IMG/VR virus record: IMGVR_UViG_3300027917_000018
Location: 1 to 64,000 of that record
DNA: 64,000 nucleotides
Source: a virus
Reading direction: 5' to 3' (one strand)
Shown here piece after piece: positions 7,390 to 15,827 of this stretch (its first letter is position 1; every line of letters starts with the position of its first letter). The notes under the pieces are model-generated. The model saw nothing but the letters and a program-made list of their open reading frames with translations. It did not search any database and had not been told where the DNA came from. The position numbers and the translations under genes were made by a program.

Positions 7390-8883
7390 ATGAGCAAAAT
7401 CATCACAGCAGCAGACGACATTGAGAGGTTTCTCGATAGCGAGAAGGACTTCTCGGACAAGCTGACCGGAACCAAGGCGCTCCGCGTCAAACTCGAAGAA
7501 AACGGGGACGCATGGCTTGTGCGTTTCCTTCCAGTAGCCCTGGGCAAGAGCGGGCGCTGGTACATCCGCACAGCCAAGCATTGGTTTCGCCGCCGACCCG
7601 TTGTGTGCCCAAGGCACATGCCGGAAGATTTCGGCGGCGATCCGAACGCTGAGTGCCCGGTGTGCGATTTGTCCTCCGAGCTTCGGGACGAAACGCACGA
7701 GGAGCTGAACAACATCGGCTTCGAGATTCGGCCCACCCTCGCCTACCTGACGTACTGCTTGGTTTACAAAACCGAGACCCGGCGGGGTGGCATTCGGGAG
7801 ATGCGCCCGGAGGACATCCTGGTGCCGTGGGAATTTCAGCTCTACAAGGGCACCTTCGACGAGCTGAGCGACTATTATCGCCGTGGACGGACCGAATCCA
7901 GACCGCTCAGTGTTTTGGACCTCAAGCGCGGCAACGACTTTTGGGCCACCAAAACCAAGAAAGGCATCCGCCTCGACAAGGACGATCCAGGCCCTGCTTT
8001 CGCCAAAGACGTGTTTGAGGAGGCCATCAACGCTGTCTTCAGCGCGATCAAGGAGCCCAGGATCAAGCTGGACCCGCTGAAGGCACTGGAAACCTTTGCC
8101 CGCAAGTGCCGAGCGGAAGCCTACGGCGAGGGCGAACCGGAAAGCAGAACCCGCCGGGCTGGCCGTGCCTCCGGTTACGACGAAACGGACGAGGACGAGG
8201 GCAAGGGTCGTCACGGACGAGGTCGCCGGGGCGACGATGATGACGACGATCGTGGCAGCTCGCGTGGCCGCCATGACGACGAAGAGCGGTCGTCCAGGCG
8301 CTCGCGGGACGAGGAAGAGCCCGAAGACAGGGGTTCACGCCGCAGCCGACAGCGCGAGGAAGAGCCCGAAGACAGGGGTTCACGCCGCAGCCGACGGGAT
8401 GACGACGATCGTGGCAGCTCGCGTGGCCGCTCCGATTACCGAGCCGAAGACGACGAACCCCGTGGCCGTGGCCGTCGGGAAGACGATGACCGCCAGGAGC
8501 GTTCCAGCCGCCGAAGCCGTGAAGACGACGATCAGGTGCCTGGAGCGGAGGTTCCTCCAAAGACCGCTGAATCGGTTCGTTCCGGTAAAACGGCCAGGTC
8601 GGTCCGTGGGGAAGACGATGTTAACGAGGAAGAAGATAGCGGCGTGACCGAAGAGGACAAGGATCAGGCTCCGCCGCGCCGTGGTAAAATTCAAGGCGAC
8701 GAAGAGCCGCCGGAGGACGATCGCCGCGAGTCGGAAGGTGAGGCGGAAGAAGGCGCTGAACGTGACGAAGGCCAGGAAGACCAGGAAGACCGCCGCAGCA
8801 GTTCGGCAGGGTCCGTTGGTGGGCGCAGCGGAAGCCGTGGCAGCTCGCTTAAGGACCGTATCCGCCGAGTAACCAGGCACTAA
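7390..8883 (+). CDS. gp32-like single-stranded-DNA-binding protein with a very long disordered tail
   Basis: A 497-residue protein. Residues 1-250 form the folded part, with a zinc site C73-x2-H76 and C89-P-V-C92 that matches the layout of T4 gp32 (His-Cys-Cys-Cys with CPVC). Residues about 250-497 are low-complexity Asp/Glu/Arg/Ser/Gly, full of R-S-R, D-D-D-D and S-S-R repeats, far longer than the short acidic gp32 tail that recruits replication partners. The DNA of the tail contains tandem repeats (8242-8430), suggesting recent expansion. It coats ssDNA for replication and recombination. It lies between UvsY-like and UvsX-like genes. Confidence 0.8.
   Translation: MSKIITAADDIERFLDSEKDFSDKLTGTKALRVKLEENGDAWLVRFLPVALGKSGRWYIRTAKHWFRRRPVVCPRHMPEDFGGDPNAECPVCDLSSELRDETHEELNNIGFEIRPTLAYLTYCLVYKTETRRGGIREMRPEDILVPWEFQLYKGTFDELSDYYRRGRTESRPLSVLDLKRGNDFWATKTKKGIRLDKDDPGPAFAKDVFEEAINAVFSAIKEPRIKLDPLKALETFARKCRAEAYGEGEPESRTRRAGRASGYDETDEDEGKGRHGRGRRGDDDDDDRGSSRGRHDDEERSSRRSRDEEEPEDRGSRRSRQREEEPEDRGSRRSRRDDDDRGSSRGRSDYRAEDDEPRGRGRREDDDRQERSSRRSREDDDQVPGAEVPPKTAESVRSGKTARSVRGEDDVNEEEDSGVTEEDKDQAPPRRGKIQGDEEPPEDDRRESEGEAEEGAERDEGQEDQEDRRSSSAGSVGGRSGSRGSSLKDRIRRVTRH
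8242..8430 (+). repeat. Direct repeats inside the SSB tail
   Basis: A 40-base unit occurs at 8311-8350 and 8356-8395 (period 45), and a 30-base unit at 8242-8271 and again at 8401-8430. All are in frame and encode E-E-P-E-D-R-G-S-R-R-S-R or D-D-R-G-S-S-R-G-R blocks. They look like duplication-driven growth of the disordered tail. Confidence 0.85.
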
Positions 8884-8901
8884 CCCTCAACCGACCGTCC
8901 T

Positions 8902-10311
8902 ATGGGCAAGGCCAAGATCAAGAGCACGAACCGCGACCTTCAGGGCCGGATTCTCACGGCGCTCAATCACATGCGGCCCAAAAAGGCCGACAAGGGAACC
9001 TTCATCGTAGGCCGGTCGACCGAAGAATCACCAACCAAGGTCCGTTATCTGGTGACGACGGGCATCCGCGCCTTCGATGATCGCGTGGGCGGGATGCCCG
9101 TTGGCAAAACCATTGAGCTGATCGGTATGCCGCAGAGCGGCAAGACGAACATGGCTGTGCGCACGTGCGTCCGGGCGCAGATGGGCCACATTTACGAGCG
9201 CGTCGAGGACGACGGCGGCAAGATCACGCTCAAGAAGCTCAAGCCGGGCACTTATGACGTGACCACAATGTACTACGACAACGAAGGGTCGCTGTCAGAC
9301 TTCGATAAGCGCCGGGTTGACGGTGTCCTCATGGACGGCCTGATCATTCCCTGCGACACGGTCGAGCTGCTCTGGAAGACGATGGATAGGGTCATTGTCG
9401 AGGTTGACAAGGAGGAAGAGGAAACCGGTCGGCTCCAAATCTTGATCGTTGTCATCGACACTGTCGGCATCATGAGTACGGCGATGGAGATGGAGAAGGA
9501 ATTCGGCAAGATCGACTACCCACGCGTGCCCAAGCAGCTCAAGGACGGCTTCAAGCGTATGACGGGCAAGATGATGCGGGAAAACGTCCTGCTCATTGGC
9601 TTGAACCATGTCAGCAAGAAGCTGGTTCAGGGCTACAAGCGCGGACCCGGTATGAAGGGCTGGGAATACCAGCAGCCCGGCGGCCTGGCCTTCAGCTACT
9701 GCTCCTTCCATCAGGTCTATTTTGAGACGCTCCAGGTCAAATATCGGCTCGCTAAACGGGGCAGCCCCGACGGGTACCTGGTCTATTTCTGCGCCATGAA
9801 AAACCGGATCATGCCGCCTCTCCGGGAATGTCGTATGGCGCTGCTGTTCACAGTGAAAAACGGGGAAACCCAGGAAATACTTCGGGAGGGCGGCTTTAAC
9901 GACGAGCTTTCGATTCTGGAGGCCCTGATCTACGACAAGGCCGCCGAGATTAAAAAGGACGGCACCGGGATTGTGTTCAGGTTTTCCGCGTTTGGCGTCG
10001 AGACAACCACGTTCTCTAAGGGTGAGTCAACGCCCAGTCTTGAAGAGCAGGATGAAAACGACGACGATGATGGTGGCACTTCGCGTAAACGAAAATCGTC
10101 CAAGCCGGACGCCCGGCCTCGGCGGCTTTTCAATCCGCGCATTTCGACTCGTGGTGAGTGGCACGACTTTTACGCCGAGCACAAGGCTGACCTCGATGCG
10201 CTCTACGACCGGGCGACACAGGCGGCGACCTGCGGCGACCTCATGCCCAGCAAGGGCGCGTTTCCAGAGGACGAGGACGAGGCCGATGAGGACAACGAAC
10301 TAGAGCCATGA
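8902..10311 (+). CDS. uvsX: UvsX/RecA-like recombinase
   Basis: A 469-residue protein. Walker A is GMPQSGKT at 75-82 and a Walker B-like strand ends in D186 (I-V-V-I-D-T). The Q-P-G-G-L-A-F-S-Y segment around 255 matches the DNA-binding L2 area of UvsX-type proteins. The C-terminal 110 residues add an acidic D/E-rich linker, a basic patch and a final acidic end, giving a longer chain than T4 UvsX (391). It performs strand exchange in recombination-dependent replication with the two preceding proteins. The next gene overlaps by 4 bases. Confidence 0.85.
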   Translation: MGKAKIKSTNRDLQGRILTALNHMRPKKADKGTFIVGRSTEESPTKVRYLVTTGIRAFDDRVGGMPVGKTIELIGMPQSGKTNMAVRTCVRAQMGHIYERVEDDGGKITLKKLKPGTYDVTTMYYDNEGSLSDFDKRRVDGVLMDGLIIPCDTVELLWKTMDRVIVEVDKEEEETGRLQILIVVIDTVGIMSTAMEMEKEFGKIDYPRVPKQLKDGFKRMTGKMMRENVLLIGLNHVSKKLVQGYKRGPGMKGWEYQQPGGLAFSYCSFHQVYFETLQVKYRLAKRGSPDGYLVYFCAMKNRIMPPLRECRMALLFTVKNGETQEILREGGFNDELSILEALIYDKAAEIKKDGTGIVFRFSAFGVETTTFSKGESTPSLEEQDENDDDDGGTSRKRKSSKPDARPRRLFNPRISTRGEWHDFYAEHKADLDALYDRATQAATCGDLMPSKGAFPEDEDEADEDNELEP

Positions 10312-10850
10312 GCATTGAGTACTACGGCGATCGAGAGATTGATCAGGTCTTTGCGGACCTGTTGGCCCGTCATCCTGATTTGCGCCTGCTGTACGAGGCG
10401 GATGTTGTTTTTCGGATTTGCGCGGTCAGGAAAATCAACAAGGACGAGGAGCCCGTGCCACTGCGCGGTCCGGTTATCAGGGTCAAACGCATTTCCAAAG
10501 AGGACCGTCCGTTCATCGAGGGCCACTACAAGGTCTACGTGGATGCCTGCCGGTGGGAGCAAGCCAACGAGGAGCAACGGGAGGCACTGGTTCACTACGC
10601 GCTTTGTAGCGTCGGGGTCGAGCAGACCAAGTCCGGGATCAAGCTGGTCAAAGTCCAGCCCGATGTCTTGGTCTACCAGCGGAACGTGAGCTGGTACGGC
10701 CCCTACGAGGAGCCGCTGGTCACGCTGCGCAATAATCTTCAATCCGGCAAGAAAGGGCTGGTGCTTTCGGGCGCTCCTGTCCAACCCGTCGAACAGGAAG
10801 ATAGCGACAAAAAACCGGCGAAAAAGTCGCGCCGAAAAACCAGTGAATAG
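10308..10850 (+). CDS. Degenerate phage metallopeptidase-like protein
   Basis: A 180-residue protein. The layout, with a strand-rich N-terminal half, then E-E-Q-R-E-A-L-V-H-Y-A-L-C, a short loop, and a C-terminal W-Y-G-P segment, resembles the putative phage metallopeptidase family, where the helix normally carries H-E-x-x-H. Here residues 96-100 are H-Y-A-L-C: the catalytic Glu and second His are missing, so hydrolysis is unlikely and a binding or structural role is inferred. The last 30 residues are a Lys/Arg/Glu tail. Overlaps the recombinase gene (ATGA). Confidence 0.6.
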   Translation: MSIEYYGDREIDQVFADLLARHPDLRLLYEADVVFRICAVRKINKDEEPVPLRGPVIRVKRISKEDRPFIEGHYKVYVDACRWEQANEEQREALVHYALCSVGVEQTKSGIKLVKVQPDVLVYQRNVSWYGPYEEPLVTLRNNLQSGKKGLVLSGAPVQPVEQEDSDKKPAKKSRRKTSE

Positions 10851-10864
10851 CCGGTGAACAATTT

Positions 10865-10894
10865 TTGATTCAATTTGGTTTGCCAGAGTAAAAA
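10865..10894 (+). promoter_or_regulatory. Possible host-type promoter
   Basis: TTGATT (10865-10870), an 18-base spacer and TAAAAA (10889-10894) lie in an AT-rich gap ahead of the gene at 10946. GTTTACG follows at 10896. Only the sequence match supports this. Confidence 0.35.
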
Positions 10895-10909
10895 AGTTTA
10901 CGATCATGT

Positions 10910-10934
10910 CCACACCGTCAGATCGGCGGTGTGG
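10910..10934 (+). terminator. Hairpin in front of the 10946 gene (terminator or leader element)
   Basis: CCACACCG (10910-10917) pairs perfectly with CGGTGTGG (10927-10934) around a 9-base loop. No clean U-run follows, and the ATG is 11 bases downstream, so it may instead control translation of the next gene or act as an attenuator. Confidence 0.5.
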
Positions 10935-10945
10935 GTTTCCGCTTT

Positions 10946-11875
10946 ATGGCTAAGAAGGAATCTTCAGGTCCGGTTAGCGCGCTAAAAACGCCCTCGATAG
11001 GGCGCTACAACCGCATTCTTTCAATCCTGGGATCGCAGCCAGCCTTCAAGGACCGGCTGGGACCGTGCGATCACGAGGTTGCCAAGCGGACAGGAGGGAC
11101 CGTGGTGTACCCGCGTGGCGTGGTCGCCGTAGCCGACGCGATTCACGTCCAGGGCTACGACTCGCACACTGCTCCGCCGCCGTTGGTCCTGAACATTGCC
11201 GGTGAAGTCCTGAAGAAGATCAAATACGGCACCAAAAAGCCGGAAGCCAAAGCCGTAGACGCGCCAAAGAAGCCGCCACGAATCAGGGCAGCCAAGCCCG
11301 AACCCAAGCCCAAGGCCGAGCCTGAGCCTGCAAAGCCTGAATCCAAGCCTGAGCCCAAGCCTGAAGCTAAAGTAGAGGAACCAAAGCCCGCCGCACCAGC
11401 CACAGAAGCGCCAAAACGAAGGCGGAAGAAGGCTGAAACGCCAGCTCCCGTTGCCGCCAAAGAAGACGTTCCCGCAGCGCCACCGGCACCACCAGCTGCC
11501 GAAAAACCCAAGCGTGTCAGAGCCAAGGCTGCGGCTGGAGAGCCGCCACGGCGCAAAGCTGTCCGGCCTCCAGATACGGAGGCCAAGAGGGCGTTGGAGA
11601 GAGCCGCTGAGGCCGCCAAAGGCCAGGAACCGGCCAAGGTGCCGGATGACGAACGGGTGCCTTACTATTACCCGTTTACGGTCTGCCTTTCGCTGATGCT
11701 GACCACGCTGAACATCCTGGAACTTTCGGACACTGAGGCCGGGAACGATTCCCGAAAGAAGAAAGTGACCGAATTGGTAGGCGAGCTGAACAAGCTCAAG
11801 GCCCGGCCCGTCCTGTTGCCCGCAGACATGAAGCCCTATCTTGAGCATGCCGAAAGCGCCCAGCAAAAAGCCTAG
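10946..11875 (+). CDS. Hypothetical protein with a long Pro/Lys/Glu/Ala linker
   Basis: A 309-residue protein from ATG 10946. Residues 1-95 look folded. About 96-235 is a low-complexity linker of K-P-E-P repeats and basic clusters (R-R-R-K-K). The final 75 residues form a helical domain. Such a chain could tether two partners or DNA. It overlaps the sigma-like gene by 29 bases, so they are probably co-expressed. No family is recognised. Confidence 0.6.
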   Translation: MAKKESSGPVSALKTPSIGRYNRILSILGSQPAFKDRLGPCDHEVAKRTGGTVVYPRGVVAVADAIHVQGYDSHTAPPPLVLNIAGEVLKKIKYGTKKPEAKAVDAPKKPPRIRAAKPEPKPKAEPEPAKPESKPEPKPEAKVEEPKPAAPATEAPKRRRKKAETPAPVAAKEDVPAAPPAPPAAEKPKRVRAKAAAGEPPRRKAVRPPDTEAKRALERAAEAAKGQEPAKVPDDERVPYYYPFTVCLSLMLTTLNILELSDTEAGNDSRKKKVTELVGELNKLKARPVLLPADMKPYLEHAESAQQKA

Positions 11876-12866
11876 TCCTCCGAAGGGCCAGCATATTTTC
11901 GCTGATGACGAGCTGCATCAACTTGCGCTCCGTTGGAAGGAATTGAACGCCCAGGCCCGCCACGACGAGGCGATGCTCGTCCTGGAGCAGATCATCAAGG
12001 GCTCGACTCAAATGTTCGAGCGGTTTGCCCAACACGAGAAGTACCACAACACGGTTGACCTGGACACCTTGGTCAGCGCCGCGCAGGAGAAAGTCGTGAA
12101 GTGGCTGCTGCGCTGGGACCCGCGTCGTGGCAAACTGTTTACGTGGTTCAGCAAGTGCGCCAAGCACGCCTTTCTGAGCGAGCTGGTTAAGGTCAACAAC
12201 TACCGCAGGCGCTTCCACGCGACTTCCGACAATCTGGAGACTTTCGTGGGTGTTGAGGACCACGAGGTTGACCGCCACGACATGAGCCAGATGGTCCGCG
12301 AAAAGCTCTCCCAGCTCACATGCCGATGGGGCAATCCACAAGAGATTGGCGCGATCCGCTACTTCATCGACTGTATTGTGGAGGACACCGACAAGCGGGA
12401 CCGTAACGCCATGATCCGGGCCGTCGTTTACGCCTGGGGCGTCAGTTGGGATCAGGCCAAATACTTTCATCGGTGGGCGCTGGCAGAACTGCGATCGGCC
12501 TTTTTCGACTGTATCCGCTTCCCTATCACAGAGGAGGAGCTGTTCATGCTCCGCCATGCCTACAGCGACGCCGTCGACCTGGTGCCCATTATTGGCTGGG
12601 AAAGGTGGAAACAAGCTTGCGTGCGCCACGGTGGATCGAGGATAAAGTTTCCTCCGATCGCCGCCATCATTCGGGCCAAGCAGGATTACAAGATGAGCCT
12701 GGAGATTGCCCGGAGCGACAACGACCCTGATAGTATTGCCAGGATCGCGGCCCGGCACAAGCGCACGGCCAAGTCCGCCAGCGACACCTACGAGGAAATG
12801 ACGGAAAGCTTGAAGCGCGAGCACGCTGGAAGGCACCACATTTACGGTGAACACGAGCACGCTTGA
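11847..12866 (+). CDS. Sigma-70-family-like factor (gp55-type, putative late sigma)
   Basis: A 339-residue protein from ATG 11847. Residues about 60-125 carry the sigma region 2 pattern: D-L-D-T-L-V-S-A-A-Q-E-K-V at the start, R-W-D-P-R-R-G-K-L-F-T-W-F in the middle, then a helix leading to a basic Y-R-R-R-F end. Region 2 binds the beta-prime coiled coil of RNA polymerase and the -10 element. The rest is helical without a clear region 4, as in T4 gp55. It is the best candidate reader of the TAGTTA elements. A second sigma-like gene overlaps its end. Confidence 0.6.
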   Translation: MPKAPSKKPSPPKGQHIFADDELHQLALRWKELNAQARHDEAMLVLEQIIKGSTQMFERFAQHEKYHNTVDLDTLVSAAQEKVVKWLLRWDPRRGKLFTWFSKCAKHAFLSELVKVNNYRRRFHATSDNLETFVGVEDHEVDRHDMSQMVREKLSQLTCRWGNPQEIGAIRYFIDCIVEDTDKRDRNAMIRAVVYAWGVSWDQAKYFHRWALAELRSAFFDCIRFPITEEELFMLRHAYSDAVDLVPIIGWERWKQACVRHGGSRIKFPPIAAIIRAKQDYKMSLEIARSDNDPDSIARIAARHKRTAKSASDTYEEMTESLKREHAGRHHIYGEHEHA

Positions 12867-14283
12867 TTACCTGACGCTGCCCAGGGCTTACCTGAGCGCG
12901 GTCATTAGCCTGCGGGTGGACTTTTACCCTGGTCCGCCTGTGAAGGTCGCTCTTCGTCTTGAAGACATGCAATCCGACCTGGACCGCATGATTGCCAGCG
13001 CTGCGACGCATTTTGTCGATCAGAGCTGCGTGATGCTTCACCGGGACGAGCTGGAGGCCGAGGGCCGCATGGCCATCCGCAATGTCCTGATCAAAGACTG
13101 GCTAACACGGGCCAGGAACCGCGTCGAATTCTTCAAGATCGCCAAGACGGCGGTCATGAACCGCATCCGTAGTCTGGTTCAACAACACCGATTCACGCAA
13201 AAGCGCACAGGGCGCAAGCCGCCGAACCGCAACGAGCCGCTGAGCTGGGAAAGCCACCGGCCCAACGAAGTCAGCCTGGACGACCCTGACGCACATTTGC
13301 AGGTTGGGGAGGCTTACACCGAGGCTGAAATCGACGCGGTCGAACTGGAGAAGGAAATTCGTTTACGCTTGGAGGGCCTACCACTTTTTGTGTTCGACGC
13401 AATGCTAGAGCTGCCGCTTACCGCCTTGAAGCTTGCGGAGCTGGACGCCTACCGTGGCCGCAGGGCGCAGCGGTGCCGCATACGGATCACGGAGCAGAAC
13501 ATAGCGGAAGCCCTGCAAATTCCCGTCGAACTGTATAGGAAAGCTGTTCTTCAGGTACAAAATGTTACGCGTCAAGTCCGCAGCATGAATCCTGAATTGC
13601 AAGATTACGAATTTACGGTCGAGCACCTTTCCTCCGTGTTCGGCGTCCAGGTGCCAAAGTCGATGCCCACCATGTTGGTCCGGCGTTTGTTTACGATTGC
13701 CGCTTGGAACCAGGTCGAAAAGGTTACCCCGGAGGTATCCGACAAACTGGAGATGATTGGGGCCAAAGTGCCGAAGTGGAATGGTTCCACTGTGAGCTGC
13801 TTCGGCATCCTCTACAACGAGGGCAACAAGACCTGCGAGAGCTGTGGCGTCAAGGAAAGCTGCGCCAGCGAGGCTGCCAATGCGGGTTTGGGCACCATCG
13901 TTTACAGCCACCGTGCCCTGGGCGCACGAGCACAGCGCACAGCTTACATCTTGCCCAATGCCCAAGCCCGAAGCGAGCCGCCGGTTACCTCAAGCTGGCG
14001 TGATTCGGAAATTGCCGATTACCTTCACCGAAACTTTGCCAGGGTCAGCCACCAGAGCGAGACTTACTACCGCCCGAAGGATTTCAAGGATAAGTCCAAG
14101 CTCCTTTTCTGCATCGGAGCGCGCACCATTCCATTTCGTTTACGTTTTTGCAATCCCAGCCAAAAGCTGCGCCCTCGGTTGGAAAAGCGGGGCCGGATGT
14201 ATTACGCCCCTGCCTCGGGTTCGGCTGAGGAGGTCATCGCATTGATCGACGAGCACGTTCGCAACGCTTATGCCGTCCACTGA
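12847..14283 (+). CDS. Second sigma-like/transcription protein with a Cys cluster
   Basis: A 478-residue protein with a GTG start at 12847, overlapping the previous gene by 20 bases; an ATG at 12967 is an alternative. Residues about 57-120 again look like sigma region 2 (H-R-D-E-L-E-A-E-G start, a helix ending N-R-I-R-S-L-V-Q-Q-H-R). The centre is helical with R-I-T-E-Q-N-I-A-E-A-L, like a helix-turn-helix. A cluster C-E-S-C-x5-C near 330 could bind metal. I infer a role in phage transcription, perhaps a divergent sigma or co-activator. Three CGTTTACG-type sites lie within it. Confidence 0.5.
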   Translation: MNTSTLDYLTLPRAYLSAVISLRVDFYPGPPVKVALRLEDMQSDLDRMIASAATHFVDQSCVMLHRDELEAEGRMAIRNVLIKDWLTRARNRVEFFKIAKTAVMNRIRSLVQQHRFTQKRTGRKPPNRNEPLSWESHRPNEVSLDDPDAHLQVGEAYTEAEIDAVELEKEIRLRLEGLPLFVFDAMLELPLTALKLAELDAYRGRRAQRCRIRITEQNIAEALQIPVELYRKAVLQVQNVTRQVRSMNPELQDYEFTVEHLSSVFGVQVPKSMPTMLVRRLFTIAAWNQVEKVTPEVSDKLEMIGAKVPKWNGSTVSCFGILYNEGNKTCESCGVKESCASEAANAGLGTIVYSHRALGARAQRTAYILPNAQARSEPPVTSSWRDSEIADYLHRNFARVSHQSETYYRPKDFKDKSKLLFCIGARTIPFRLRFCNPSQKLRPRLEKRGRMYYAPASGSAEEVIALIDEHVRNAYAVH

Positions 14284-14644
14284 CATCCATGCCGATAAGA
14301 AGGCCGACACGGTTGTTGCCGAGCCGGTCATGACCCAGTGGCAGGCCCTGCGCCAGGTCGGCTGGGTCCAGCCAATCGATTTCATCATCCTATTTCTGGT
14401 TTTCATGGTCGCACTGACCATGATCTTCTGGTCGATTTTTGCGGAGCCGACCGGCGTTCAACTGATGACCTGTGCCATCATCGGATTCGCCATTTGCCAG
14501 CTCTGGATGATTTTGCTCGTTTACCGCTGCATGCACTTTGTTCTCACCATACAAGCCTACCTGAACAACCTTCCCTACGAGGCCGCCAGGATCGCGATGG
14601 CCGGAATGACCGGCAAGCCGATGGAGCCTCCCACACGACGATGA
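14270..14644 (+). CDS. Small membrane protein with two transmembrane helices
   Basis: A 124-residue protein. Hydrophobic segments at about 38-58 and 65-88 should span the membrane as a hairpin, with a charged N-terminus and a short basic C-terminus. Size and topology would suit a holin or other inner-membrane protein, but no lysozyme is adjacent, so the role stays open. Overlaps both neighbours (14 and 4 bases). Confidence 0.6.
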   Translation: MPSTDIHADKKADTVVAEPVMTQWQALRQVGWVQPIDFIILFLVFMVALTMIFWSIFAEPTGVQLMTCAIIGFAICQLWMILLVYRCMHFVLTIQAYLNNLPYEAARIAMAGMTGKPMEPPTRR

Positions 14645-14931
14645 AGAAAACGCTCACCCGCGAGGACGCCGCCCTGGAAATCTCCCAACGCGTGGGCTGC
14701 GCGATCACGCTCGCCCGGCGCTTTCTGGATACGAGCATCGACGTGATGAGTGACGCGCTCCTGGCAGGACGCAAGGTCGAATTCCGCAATTTTGGCGTTT
14801 TTCGTGTGGTGAAGCGAAAGCCTCGCGTGGGCCGCAACCCCAAGGAGCCGGAGGCCGGGCGCATTGAAATCCCGTCCAAGCTGGGAATCAAGTTCAAGAC
14901 CAGTCCCCACCTGGAAAAGAAGCTCAAATGA
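14641..14931 (+). CDS. HU/IHF-family DNA-binding protein
   Basis: A 96-residue protein from ATG 14641 (usual HU length about 90). It has the N-terminal helical half, then V-E-F-R-N-F-G-V-F and a beta-arm R-x-G-R-N-P-K, matching the HU consensus RNPxT arm that bends DNA. It could compact phage DNA or assist recombination and transcription. ATGA overlap with the membrane-protein gene. Confidence 0.9.
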   Translation: MKKTLTREDAALEISQRVGCAITLARRFLDTSIDVMSDALLAGRKVEFRNFGVFRVVKRKPRVGRNPKEPEAGRIEIPSKLGIKFKTSPHLEKKLK

Positions 14932-15821
14932 CCAGCGCGATTGCCATTCTGACCTACCGCAGACTGCCGGTCCTGGCCAAGATGTTCGAGGGCCTGTTGG
15001 CGCACTGCAAGGACTATCCGATCGCTGTTTTCGAGGATTTCGGGCGCACGGACGGCACGGCCCGTTGGCTGGCCGGGGACGCTAAGCCGGAATCGAGGGA
15101 AGACCTGTTGGCTACCTACTGCCGCATGCCCTGGGGCGAAGCCTTCCTGGGCACCGAGAACCTGGGTGTGGCCAGCAATTCCAACCGGGCGCTTCGCTGG
15201 TTCGAGGAAGGCGGCTGGGACCATCTGTGCCTCTGCAACGACGATCTTGAGGTCCTGGGCGACTTCCCGGCTTTTTATGCCAAGGCTCATCAGGAGCTGG
15301 GCATCAATTTCTTTTGCTTCAATGATTTTTGGGAATGGCCCACGCATCGTTGGGCGCTGTGCCGGTCACGCGGCTATCGTTTACGAATTTTTCGCCAAAT
15401 GACCGGCATCATGTGCTCGGTCACGCGAAAGGCTTTCAACGAGGTCGGGTACTTCGACGCCAGGTTCGGCAAGTTCGGCCAAGAGCACTGCGATTGGACC
15501 AATCGTTTTCGATTTACGGGAAACATCCGGCTCGACGGCGTCGATCAGCCGTGCGTCGACGTGGAACCCACCAACCCGGACGGATCAGCGGGGCAAGCTG
15601 TCCTCAAACACCAGGAATGCCCCACTTGTGTCATCGGCGACGAGCGCGCCCGCGCTGACCAGGAAGCTTTGGAGGCACTAAGGGAGGTTGCCAAGGGCTA
15701 TAATACCGAGTCCAACTACAAGCCGTTCGCCCTGCGCTCGCCGCGCTTTGTCGGAGGTTTTCTCAATCAGGGAATCCCGACCGAGCAACTCAAGGGTTAT
15801 CGAACGGTCACGTGTAGTTAG
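14928..15821 (+). CDS. GT2-family glycosyltransferase
   Basis: A 297-residue protein. The start A-I-A-I-L-T-Y-R-R is the classic GT-A opening, followed by an E-N-L-G-V-A-S-N-S-N-R-A-L motif (nucleotide and ribose side) and C-N-D-D-L near residue 103 as the metal-binding acidic motif. It transfers a sugar from a nucleotide donor to an unknown acceptor. It sits between the HU-like gene and the head block, away from the two other glycosyltransferase clusters. ATGA overlap with HU. CGTTTACG at 15378 uses the Leu codon TTA. Confidence 0.8.
   Translation: MTSAIAILTYRRLPVLAKMFEGLLAHCKDYPIAVFEDFGRTDGTARWLAGDAKPESREDLLATYCRMPWGEAFLGTENLGVASNSNRALRWFEEGGWDHLCLCNDDLEVLGDFPAFYAKAHQELGINFFCFNDFWEWPTHRWALCRSRGYRLRIFRQMTGIMCSVTRKAFNEVGYFDARFGKFGQEHCDWTNRFRFTGNIRLDGVDQPCVDVEPTNPDGSAGQAVLKHQECPTCVIGDERARADQEALEALREVAKGYNTESNYKPFALRSPRFVGGFLNQGIPTEQLKGYRTVTCS
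15815..15820 (+). promoter_or_regulatory. TAGTTA element
   Basis: TAGTTA lies 7 bases before ATG 15828, at the start of the head block. It overlaps the TAG stop of the glycosyltransferase gene. Confidence 0.4.
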
Positions 15822-15827
15822 GACAGC

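Noticed and set aside
8902-10311. DnaB-type helicase instead of a recombinase
   Set aside because: The single RecA core with an L2-like segment and its position beside gp32-like and UvsY-like genes fit UvsX; no DnaB N-terminal domain is present.
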